Source: Atopsyche davidsoni
Lineage: Eukaryota; Arthropoda; Insecta; Trichoptera; Hydrobiosidae
Assembly: GCA_022113835.1 (NCBI GenBank)
Contig: JAILWY010000011.1
Coordinates: forward strand, 8,180,501-8,244,500
Reading direction: 5' to 3'
DNA: 64,000 bases
A program made the translations under genes and the position numbers. The number at the start of each line of letters is the position of its first letter. The stretch's first letter is position 1. Positions 12,501 to 22,215 of this stretch are shown in pieces. The notes beneath the pieces are model-generated. The model saw nothing but the letters and a program-made list of their open reading frames with translations, was not told where the DNA came from and did no database searches.

Positions 12501-14850
12501 TGGAGAGCACCGATTGTGTGGTCTGATTTTCTTCAGAACAGTATCTTTTTAACAGTTGCTTGCGCTGGTGCTCGGGGGAGGTTGTGCCGAGGTGACTTGC
12601 CGGAATCGGCTCTTTTGAATGTGTTAAATAAAGTTTTGCTGTATATCATTTTAATAATTTAAATATAATAAAATACTTGAGTGATTTTTTCACATGTTAA
12701 TTTTTATTGGCGATCGGTTTCGCCAACCTTTCACGTTGGCATTATCAAACTTAAAATATTAAAATAAAATTCCACCAAGTACTCTCTCAAAAATATTAAA
12801 AAAATCAGTTTTGTAATACTGTTTCACTGTAAAGGCTTTATTTTTGCAATTCATAATTCACGCCGGTGTCTTTCATACCTAAAATGGAATTTCTTTTCTT
12901 TCTTTTTCAGTGTTAAAAAGTAACAGAAATTTTGACACATCCCTCGATGAGGATGATGGTAAAAAACGGATCATCTGCATGAACCTCCATTGCCCGAGGT
13001 ATCTCACCAAGAACTCGGCCTGTGAGCACGAAGAAAACTCCGACGACAGCCTAGACGAGAGAGACGTTGTGGCCGAGGAGGACCTCAAGGCCATCTCTGA
13101 GAGCACTGTTGAGAGCGCCGAGGAAAAGATAGCCACCAAAAGAAGGAGTGATAGTGTCTCAATGGGGGACTCTGCCGATGAGATGAAATCCCCTATCAAA
13201 ATAGCTCCTAAGAGAAGAAAAACGGGTCGAGAAGTCGATGACCCAGATGAGGAGGTCACCTGCAACGGAAAGATTAAAATTGAAGAAGATGTGGAAAGTA
13301 TTAACGACACCAAAGACGAGATCCTGGGCGTGATCGGAGAGGATGCCAAGGAAATGAAGGAGATCCTCTTCTCTGTGGAGGAACAGATAAAAAAAATAGA
13401 CTCTCGCCTCGTGAAAATGCTGGCGTTTCAGCGCCTCCAGCAGATCCTCGGGCCAGATGGAGACGATGATAATCTCGATGATACTGTAGCGGATATCATA
13501 ACCAAGAGCATTGATAAGAGTAGTCTGCGGCGATACGGCTTCCGGCACGTGGCGCTACCGAGTGAGCTGCTAACTCGAGCCGAAGTGCAGCGCATTGCAC
13601 GTGCTGTGGGCGGAGCCGTAGCGGCACGGGATGAATTGCAGCGCCTGCGTCGAGCTGCTCCGGCCCCCACACCTGCTGTGGCCCACGGGTTGGCCCCCGC
13701 TTGTCCAGCGCCACAACCCCCGCGGCCCAGTCTCTCCGCCCTGCCTGTGCGTGCCACGCTGTGTCCTGTAGAAAGGCCATCCAGGTAATACCCACCAGTT
13801 CCTATCTCTCTTCCCATGCTTTACAGCATTAATCTTTTATCTGAAGAATCACTAACCCAGTGCTAGTTAACCACAACTGTGAAGTTCATCAGATTTTAAT
13901 TTATTGCTATGCTCGTTCTGATGGTGATCTCGGAGTTAATGACATGGGAACATTGTCTTAGCCTGGTTTGCTTATTTATTTCAGGAATGGTCTAGGAGAT
14001 GGCTTCGGACGGCCGGTACCGATGCGACTGTCAAGACTAACGGTGGGGCTAAGTGGATGCGACCTGTCCCTTCAGAACTACGGCTCCTGTCGCTACGTCT
14101 CCGATCGCCACGCGCTTATCTTCTACGATGAGGTACTATCAAAATTCTTTACGCTTGACAATTTTCTGATATCTTCATCAGGTCAGTGGAGCATTTTCAT
14201 CACTGTAGTTTCTTCTTCTGTTATGTTCTATGATCATAAATTTGAGTAATTCTTTTTAGGTGACACATCATTTTGAGCTGATCAACTACTCAGAGTTTGG
14301 CACGTGCATCAACGGGCAGCTCTACTCCTGCGACTTCACAGAGCGCACGCGGGTAGACACAGAGAGCGCCGGAACGGGGACCGGACTCGGGGCCGAAGGC
14401 CGTGCTGCTGCTTTGCGAGCCATCGCTGCCAAGAGGCAAGGTCGTGCCGTCGTGGACAACAACCTCAGGTAACTCATTTATTCTGACTTTCATTCTTGAC
14501 ATCCTTTTGATTATTTAATTGCATAAATGCGGGTGCTAAAGTCAAGGGATGTTTCAGTATGAGCCCAGCGCGCGAGTGGGGCTCGCGGGGGCCTTGCGGC
14601 TGCAGCGGGGCGGCGTCACTGGTGGCAGGCTGGGAGGGTGCAGCGCTGCTGCCTCATGGGGCGCTGCTCAAGTTCGGCTGCATCATGTTCGTGTTCTCCA
14701 TCACCGACCCTTCATGTGAGTCCCGTTTTTATCTTATTGGGGCATATTTAATAAAAATAAAGTTTTATCGACCTATTAACGGTGCACATATATATATTAT
14801 TGTTTAATACGGAGGTATTTTACATTGCAGATCTGTCGGAGGGCCAGTAA
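3510..14850 (+). CDS. Phf12: PHD finger protein 12 (Pf1) orthologue, complete, 12 coding exons
   Basis: Exons: 3510-3557, 3737-3921, 6211-6345, 6576-6793, 10541-10692, 10842-10916, 11054-11309, 12911-13784, 13985-14132, 14260-14468, 14558-14715, 14831-14850. All borders are GT/AG, all phases match, and the sum is 2,478 bp (825 aa plus stop). The N-terminus carries [10 protein letters not shown], which matches vertebrate PHF12. PHD1 is at about residues 54-97 (C54, C57, C66, C69, H74, C77, C94, C97). PHD2 is at about 222-266 (CDYCPLLYH, then GRWMCPNH). A basic KRRK lies near 457 and an MRG-binding-like helix ([13 protein letters not shown]) near 524-536. The FHA region is built from exons 9-11 ([19 protein letters not shown], then [19 protein letters not shown]). 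PHF12 is a nuclear scaffold of Sin3-HDAC/MRG15 repressor complexes. The protein is shorter than human PHF12 (about 1,000 aa), mainly in the middle linker. Orthology is firm; the exact use of exons 1 and 12 is inferred. Confidence 0.93.
3922..6210 (+). other. PHF12 intron 2
   Basis: AT-rich intron with no exon-like sequence. It contains a probable hAT-type short element at 5175-5514 (listed separately); the rest looks featureless. Confidence 0.6.
5175..5514. mobile_element. hAT-like non-autonomous element (MITE), inside PHF12 intron 2
   Basis: The left end reads ctggggtggtcattttg and the right end ggttgactacccctgg, which form imperfect terminal inverted repeats of the CAGGGGTRGYCAA type seen in hAT elements. 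The same termini occur at 45174-45472, where an 8-bp target duplication is visible. No clear target duplication could be seen here, so the ends may be off by a few bases. Confidence 0.5.
6794..10540 (+). other. PHF12 intron 4 (long)
   Basis: Exon 4 (one-base overhang G) joins exon 5 (starting TG) in frame across this 3.7 kb. Inside it, 8109-8300 is unusually GC- and CpG-rich and begins after a good acceptor (ttgggcag); it might be a cassette exon but no matching donor keeps the frame cleanly. A small foldback (gtctgcgaag/cttcgcagac at about 8528 and 8605) and another (cttgggtg/cacccaag at about 9834 and 9963) are present. The rest is AT-rich filler. Confidence 0.5.
11310..12910 (+). other. 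PHF12 intron 7
   Basis: No exon seen. At about 11347-11400 and 12770-12800 there are short stretches (agcaac then taaaaatattc; ccaccaagtact) that recur next to the hairpin at 25247-25365, so they are probably decayed copies of one repeat family. Near 12705-12750 a gatcggtttcgccaacc motif resembles one at about 45940-45960. Confidence 0.4.
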
Positions 14851-15852
14851 GGCTGCAGTATGGCTAGCCCCGCCCGGAGCGCAGGCTGCCAGTCGGCGCT
14901 GCACGCGGCGCACACAATCCTGCAGCAGGAAGTGAACTCTCCACTGCCAACTTTTTTGTCAATATATTTTTTACAAAAAGTCTTGTGCGCTTTTTATTTT
15001 TACCCAAAATTAAAACCATTTTTAATCTCTCTGCCCAGATAAAATGCAGGCTGTTCCAAACGATCCTTTGAGGACAGATTTTGGCCCGCCTCGAAGACGA
15101 GATACAGATTGGCAGTCGGCCGCATCGGTTAGTTCAGAACGGCAGCTAGCTTGGGTCTCGATCTTTGTGGTAATTCCGAAGGTATTGAAACACAATTTCT
15201 TATTATTTTCAATCATTTAATGATTATTTTTTTTATGAATCTATATACATAACAGATAGTTTACAAATTTTGATCTAAACAATACATCAACACCACCAGA
15301 GCAAATCGGCTCCTGCTTCAAAAGCCTGAAGGAAAAACATGAATCCCAAAGTGGTTTAGAACAACAGATGGAAACATCGCAATGAGTTAATTACACTAAT
15401 ATATATTTACATACAACATAATACAAATAGACACAATTATTATAATACAATACAAATTCAACACAACTAAAAATTTAATGGAAATATATTTGATTTGTTT
15501 CATGATTATCGAATGTATAAATACTGAAAACCTAAAAATTTTGTAAGTATTTGCATTCAAACACGTATTCATACAATACTTCTAACTCGTTAATTGCATT
15601 TATACCGTATTGTACTGAAAAAAGTTTGGTTACCCCATCGGTTTTTTTTTTATACGTTAAAATCAGTAAGTATGGTCTATTTTTTCCGTATGACATTGCG
15701 TAATGATAAAGACAGACGAGAGGGATGCAAAAACACAAGAGCACGCCCATCTCGTCCCAAATTATAAAAAGACTATTAAAAATTATATTAATAAGTTAAG
15801 TATTGTTTATGCGTTGTATTCCGTATGCACCTTGTGTGTAAAAAATGGGATT

Positions 15853-16010
15853 AAATTGGACAGTGATTACCGAGCCGTTAAATACTATCGCATAAAATTT
15901 TATTTATTTAACGACTAATCACCGAATTACTATTTTTAATACTCTGAAAAATTTTCGTCTCATTACATCCGTGCGATGTATTCAACGGCTCGGTAATCAC
16001 GGTCCAATTA
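15853..16010. mobile_element. Short TIR element (MITE) with about 30-bp inverted ends
   Basis: The left end attggacagtgattaccgag continues as ccgttaaata; the right end tattcaacgg continues as ctcggtaatcacggtccaat. They are near-perfect inverted repeats of about 30 bp, 158 bp apart in total. The motif TTAA is present just outside or at both tips, which would fit a TTAA-targeting (piggyBac-like) element, but the TTAA could also be part of the repeat. Confidence 0.7.
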
Positions 16011-16506
16011 AATCGTCCACTCGGAGCTCGGATAATATGACTGACAGTTTGTCAGACCTAAGAGAAAAATTAAACTATTAAAATTAATGAACCCAGGAGG
16101 TTATCGGATATTACTGATCAAGTATTTTTTTATTTATTTATCAAACGGTGTTTTATGTAGGTATGTCTAAAATTTTGTCGTATCCGAAAATATGTCACAA
16201 TTTTTGACATGAAGAATCTAACCTATGAGATCAGAGCGAGTTGACATTTAAGCATTTCTTAATTATTCATCGTATCAATAATTGATTAGTAATATCAAAT
16301 ATCCTAGGTCTTGATTCATTGTTGTATATACGATTGATTAAAAAATACAAATTCAATAAATTAAATTTATTATTGTTGGTTATTTGTTTATTTTTTTTTA
16401 ACGACCTGTCGAATTGTACAACACGACAACGAGTTCTCTTGGCATACAGCCTCCCTCATCAGCTATCGGAAAGGTTACATATTTAACTTCCAACCGCAAA
16501 TGAAGA

Positions 16507-16692
16507 CTGATTAAATTGAACAAGGCGTTAAATATATTACATAAAACGTTATTCCACCAATTAAACATGCGTTAATTGACGATTATTTTACTAATTTAAA
16601 TTGCAGATAATTTATAAGAGGAATAGCGTTTTATCAAATCAGCGGGATGATTTAAGCTCTTGTTAATCACAGTTCAATAAAATCAGGCTTTT
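16507..16692. mobile_element. Diverged relative of the 15853-16010 element
   Basis: The left end gattaaattgaacaaggcg and the right end cttgttaatcacagttcaat correspond to the termini of the neighbouring copy with many substitutions, in the same relative arrangement. It is an older member of the same family. Confidence 0.5.
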
Positions 16693-17307
16693 AGAACTTG
16701 GGGTGAGAGACCATACACGCAGTGGGTCCGTTTTTTGTGCTTGAAAATATGTAAAAGTAAATAAGAGTAATAAACAAGACAAACATTGTAAACTTTACCA
16801 AAAATTATTTATAAAACAAATAAAATACCACCTGTACTAAGAAGTGAACGTTTGGTCAGAATTTTTTACACGTAAAATATGACCTGATAGATCGGAGATA
16901 GTCAAAATGATCTCTTCTAAATATTTGCATCGTATAATTGATTTGTAGTATGAATTTATTGTCATTTAGCTCAATCTAGAAGTTATCAAAACGTACTACG
17001 GTGAAACTGTACGGGGTATTGCTGTATTCGGAGCATGTATCGTTTCACTCAGAAACACGTTTCAAATATAAAGAACGGAGTGTCTGCCTTGTAATAATAA
17101 CAATAAAACCACCAAATCAATTCCGATACGGGCAAAAAATATATCTTGTTTGAACTATCGGATTAGAGACACAAACTCTTATTCTGTAATGGAAGTAAAT
17201 AAAAGTCATGTGTAATTAAAAACGTGTATATATATTTTGATACATCTGTCATGGGCATGTATTCTGATATGATCATCCCGAGCGCCCTATATACATATAT
17301 ATATATA

Positions 17308-17648
17308 CAGGTGTCTTAAAAGCCAAGGTATCGTCTGAAAAGGGGAAACTGAAACTGGTTCTGGGGCACAATCATTTTTGAAATTTACCATCACTGTCCA
17401 AGTCACTTAAAATTCAGTTGTAACTTATCAGCCGTCATAAACACGCACTACCTTTTATCACGGAATGCTATCCAAACAAATTAGTTAATCAAGTGTTTTT
17501 TATTTGCTTCTTTCAAACTTCAAAAGCCAAGTAAAATAATTCGTTAAATCTAATTTATAAGTCTTAAAAATAAAGATGGTTTAAAATAAAAGTAATTTTG
17601 ATGTCAAATTCCCCTTTACGGATAATACGATGACTTATAAGACACCGC
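17308..17648. mobile_element. Non-autonomous DNA transposon, about 340 bp, with about 38-bp TIRs
   Basis: The left end begins caggtgtcttaaaagccaag and runs into gtatcgtctgaaaagggg. The right end is the inverse (cccctttacgg, then atacgatgacttataagaca, ending ccgc). The inverted ends match over roughly 38 bases with scattered differences. The interior carries no reading frame of note. The superfamily cannot be fixed from the ends alone. Confidence 0.65.
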
Positions 17649-18118
17649 AGACAATAACCTATATCAAAAAAAAAATTCAAATAATACGAAAGGCCAACCC
17701 TCTCCTCACTGAAGCATTTGCAGAGAAACCAAAGGAAACGCGAAGAAAATAAGAATTGGAGCGATCAGATTTAGAATAGCAGGAGGCAGCACCACGTCAT
17801 CTGCGACAACAGGCGGAGGGTCGGAGACTTGTGATAATCAATGAGATAATTGTCATCTGCACAGCGGTCAAAAGGGACCTGAATATATCATGTTTAAAAC
17901 GCATTGTTGAAATCGAAGAAAGAATAGCGACAAGGGAGATAAGCGGCTCCAGTGAGGGAAGGTTTCTCCAGCCGCCCCGACGCCTTCACGAGATGGTAAC
18001 CGCCCCTCAGGCCAGCTGAGGGACCCGAGATATCTGCAGGCCACCAGGGCGGAGGAAATCATCACAATTTAGTAAAACGTTAACCGTGTCACTGAAAAAC
18101 ACTTACGGAAAAAATTAC

Positions 18119-18222
18119 GGTAGCAACTTTAATAGTTGTCATGTGTTAGGTCAAATATCTGACCTATCGGACACTTAAAGTTATTATCATAATCGCATCA
18201 AGGTAACTATTTTTTAGTAACG
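18119..18222. repeat. Foldback repeat, gacctatcagacaac family, copy 1
   Basis: Left arm gtagcaactttaatagttgt, then gttaggtcaaat; right arm atctgacctatcggacactt, then aaagttat. The two halves are inverted copies around a centre near 18157. The tail (cgcatcaaggtaac, then ttttagtaacg) is shared with copy 2. Confidence 0.6.
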
Positions 18223-18277
18223 TTTGCTCCACGAACGGGAGACTTCAAAGCTACATATTTGCCCCTTTGCAATTTTG

Positions 18278-18401
18278 TTAGTAGCTTTAAAAGCTGTTGT
18301 CTAATAGGTATGAAATATAACGTTAAAAAATATATGACCAATCAGACAACAGCTTTTAAAGTTACTACCGTGATTGCATCGGAGTAAATGTATTTTAGTA
18401 A
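18278..18401. repeat. Foldback repeat, gacctatcagacaac family, copy 2
   Basis: Left arm at 18281-18310 (gtagctttaaaagctgttgt, then ctaataggta) and right arm at 18336-18367 (gaccaatcagacaacagctt, then ttaaagttactac) form a roughly 30-bp inverted repeat around a 25-bp centre. A conserved right tail (gattgcatcggagtaaatg) also follows the family copy at 37587-37620. Confidence 0.7.
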
Positions 18402-18525
18402 CATGATTAGAGTATCCTTAACAAATAAAACTGTCTTTTAAAAATACCTGGTACTTTCCTAAGCTAGCTTCAGACGCAGAAAGTCTGTTTGCTGCCCCAA
18501 TTTTCATTCGCTCTGGCAGTCCACG

Positions 18526-18679
18526 CAGTGGCGTGCTGTTCATATAAGCGGAAAAACAATAGCCTCCTTTTAAAAGTTATCAAAAAGAAATTTGAGCATT
18601 TAAAAAGGATTTAACTACTTTTTACAAACTATTATAAAATATCTATTGCTTTTCTGTTTATATGAAATACACGCCGCTG
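18526..18679. mobile_element. Short TIR element of the CAGTGGCGTGC type
   Basis: The left end cagtggcgtgctgttcatat and the right end (reverse complement cagcggcgtgtatttcatat) pair over about 26 bases, giving a 154-bp element. No clear target-site duplication could be seen. Two further elements with the same GGCGTGC tips occur within 3.5 kb. Confidence 0.65.
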
Positions 18680-19372
18680 ACATGTGCAGTCTTACCAAAA
18701 AACAACAAACGTTACAATTCTTAAGCAATGCTACGTCTCTTGATAGTAGTAACCTTAAAATGCTGTTATCTGATCAGATCGGAGCAAATCGAGCATTCTT
18801 TTGATGATTTGATTTTTAGTAGCAGTGTCAGTCAAATCTCCTTATAAACAAATATCAGAAAAACATTTCTTGCAAAACAAAACAAACGTTAATACAATAC
18901 ATGATCAACACGCAAGTTCTGTCTTCCAAGTTCGTTCGAACTCCAATTTTTCCGATTCATAGGCCACCATATAATTAAAACTATTTGATAACGTAAACAT
19001 CTGATAAATATCTGTATTTACGTGTAAGTTTTTTTTTATTGTCAGAGTTTTTATTTTCTCAAAACCTTAGTGCCGGAATTAACCTTACTGCTCAGCATAT
19101 CAATACGTGCATAAACAATTTAAGTAATCATTTGCAAGTGGGGTTTAAATCACACCTCGCTATTATGAGAATTGAGCTCTCGCGTGTTAGCGTCTCCAAC
19201 TGAGATATTGCATAACATTTTCAGAAGATGGGGTAGTAAGAAGCGTGCAAAAAAATCAGTTTGATAAAATTTGTGTGATTGAATGTGCGGATTGATAATC
19301 GTACTGTTCATTTGTATGCAAACACGTTTATCACTGTGAATTCAACGCAACTTGTGTGCATTTTTATATTAA

Positions 19373-19496
19373 TGGCGTGCGATCCACACAAGCAACAAAT
19401 ACTTCATAAAAAAGAAAAAAAAAACATTTTTTAAAATTTAATGCTAGGTTTTTATAGAGAATTCACTGATTATTTGTTTGTGTGGACCGCACGCCA
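19373..19496. mobile_element. Short TIR element of the TGGCGTGC type
   Basis: The left end tggcgtgcgatccacacaag and the right end tgtgtggaccgcacgcca are inverted repeats of about 22 bases enclosing an A-rich centre; total length about 124 bp. Confidence 0.65.
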
Positions 19497-21866
19497 ATGA
19501 CTTGCTGGTATCAATACGTTGAGCACTTTTACGGTTAGAAAATATATGAAAACAAATCCTACTATGGAATTAAATTAATAATTCGGAATCAAATATTGCA
19601 CAGTAAATATTGTAATATTGAAACGCACGCAGTTAGAAATGCACGCGAGGCAAGAATCATCCGATTAGTGGTGTTAGATTAATTTAATTATACAGTATAT
19701 GAAATATTTCAAATACAAAAATTAGTAACAATTAGTATGGGTGACACACACGTGTGATGCACGGACCCTACGGCATATTAAAAGGCGAGTCTTTAGGTAT
19801 TACGTAACTTTATTGTTTGTTTACGTATCAATATGTATATTACTCACTCACTACCTAAAGCACGGGACGTAAAATTTTCAGACACAATACAAAACAGGTT
19901 TACTATATTATTTGAATATTTTACAGGTATAGATAGCATCGCGTGTTAGAGATTTAAACAACTAAATTGACCAAAAGGCATAAGGTTGTTTGCAAAGTGA
20001 CATGCACATTTCACACGGCCGCGCTAAGCTAGTTAGAAATGTATCTCGTGTATATTATTTGGTGTCAAGTGAGTAATACAGAGAAGCATCGAATTCACAC
20101 GCAGACTTATCAATGTCCATAAATGCAAATTCTTCGCCTGCTTGTTTTATACGTGTAAGTTTCAATATTAATATTTTTAAAATGCTTAAGATTGAACATC
20201 AAACTGGTATCAAAATAAAATACCAAGAATATAATATTTATAACTGATTTTCCGAATCGACTTTTATTTGAACTAGGGACAAGGAGCAAAAGTAAAGGAT
20301 TTTTTTTTATTCCAAAACCAGCCGTTATCGCAACTCATCTGTATACAGTCACAGAGTATTATATCACATATATATTATATTAGTGCATACACTTTTGAAT
20401 ATATTTAATCAACCACCTAATAAATAATATAAATTGATTGTGATATTAATAACTGACTATCAAATGACGGCAATTGTATAAATGCACGAAATAATATTAT
20501 TGGGTTTAAAATAAAATCAGTAATCTGCAAAATTAAAGTTCCAAAATGGTAATGAATTTCCAGCCCGTGTGTACCGGACACAGCAACAGCCGCACATATA
20601 GTTAATTTTCGTTTTGATCAAACATTGTCCCATAGTTCAAAAAAATAGACAGCAGCGTGTCGAGACTAAAAACCGTTGAAATTTTAAAAACTTCAATACC
20701 GGGATTCCTGCGAGTGCTCTCCGTTAAAAATGTAAATATACAAAAGTCAAAAGACTCGCCGATTACGATCCCTCGTCCCAGGCGTGGAAGGGGCCCGAAA
20801 TGCGTGATTAAAATTACTTAGGCTATATAAAAATAGCTTATATATAAAATATATTAATATTTACACACTAGTTCCAAGTCACTAAAGGGTGTACCCTAAC
20901 AAAAACTAACTATATCATATTTATCGGAGAACCTCGTCTCCCCTCAGGACACAGGAGTATTATAAAATAAATAATAATTTTAAATTTATCTACTGTCCCG
21001 CTCTCCGGTGTAATGCCACCTCAGTTTATCAGATATCGGCACCTTTTTGTATGTAGACTCGTGCGAAAACCACATTAAAACCACAACGAAAACTTAACAT
21101 TTGCGGTGAAAACTTTTTGGTTATCTTATCATTCTTTATGCAATTCGTTTGGATAAAATTATCGGGTTTTTAAATCACGACGTACTCTGCATGACCAGGT
21201 CTTGTTGCGTAGGGCAGACGAGTGGAAGTAGTAAGAAACTAACACGCCTGAAAGGTTGCATGTCCCCGAATTCCACTCGTCTCAAAGCACCGATCTATAA
21301 CTCTCTGCATCGGGCCTGGCATTGACCACGGAGACATCCACGGCAGCCAAGCTCTTAGCCTCTCTATCTTGTGAATTTAGCAACAAGGTCTGCAATATTT
21401 ATGATAATCTTCTTGTTACCCTATCATGCCTTTAGTGCACCGGTTCTCTTCAAAAGATTCGGCTAAACATATAAAATTTGTTAGGCTCAGAGATTCGAGG
21501 CTTACACGTCATGTTTAGCAAGCAGTAAGTATGCAATATTTGCTATGAAATTCTTTTGGTTACCCTGTCGTTCCTTTGACGTTCATTCTGGAGTATGTTA
21601 ACCGAAAATTATATGATTCAATTCCGATCAGAGATTTCTGTCACGACTAAGCTTCAATTAGCATAGGTTTTAAAAAAAATGCTATCTATACAGCAGCATG
21701 AATACAACATTTATAAATAAAGTTTTAGTATCATTCAAATAAGGCCCCGGACCTATATCCTATAGTGCACTCAGTTATAATTATAATCAGCGTCAAAGAT
21801 GAAGTGCTGAACAGCAAAGTTGAAGACAAACAAGCCTCAGGATCTCCCTAATAGGTGAAAAATCAA

Positions 21867-22012
21867 TGGCGTGCAGTGAGTTCAGAATCTGAACAAGTAA
21901 TTTTAATAAATAATTCACGTAAAAAATATATGTTGTAGAAAAAAAATCACTATGAATGCTTCTATACAGCAAATGAAAAAATATTTAAATTATATATATG
22001 TACAGCACGCCA
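21867..22012. mobile_element. Short TIR element of the TGGCGTGC type
   Basis: The left end tggcgtgcagtgagttc and the right end gtacagcacgcca share the inverted TGGCGTGC tip and enclose an AT-rich 146-bp interval ending about 200 bases downstream of the Rab35 stop codon. Interior similarity to the other two copies was not established. Confidence 0.5.
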
Positions 22013-22215
22013 CTGATGCCAAGTTATGATTTTAATTGATTAAAATAACACGTGACACAAGCTCTAGGTATATATTGTTGGGGTTGCGTGATGGTGTCGC
22101 ACGAGTCTACTTTTACACGCTTGTAAGAGAGGCAGTGTTTGTTGAAGGAAGACAGAAATGATTTGTAAATAAGAGCGTGTAGGTTGGGTGGGCGAGGGCG
22201 GTGGGAGGGGAGTCA

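Larger units (their letters stand above)
14851..22215. other. Tail-to-tail intergenic region between PHF12 and Rab35, plus their 3' UTRs
   Basis: No protein-coding exon can be supported in these 7.4 kb. The first few hundred bases and the last one to two kb are likely to be 3' UTR of PHF12 (+) and Rab35 (-). The middle is packed with short terminal-inverted-repeat elements and foldbacks (15853-16010, 16507-16692, 17308-17648, 18119-18222, 18278-18401, 18526-18679, 19373-19496, 21867-22012), each listed separately. Confidence 0.55.

Noticed and set aside
12879..13817. Serine- or arginine-rich minus-strand frames opposite PHF12 exon 8
   Set aside because: The plus-strand frame is confirmed by flanking splice phases and PHF12 similarity; the antisense frames have no such support.
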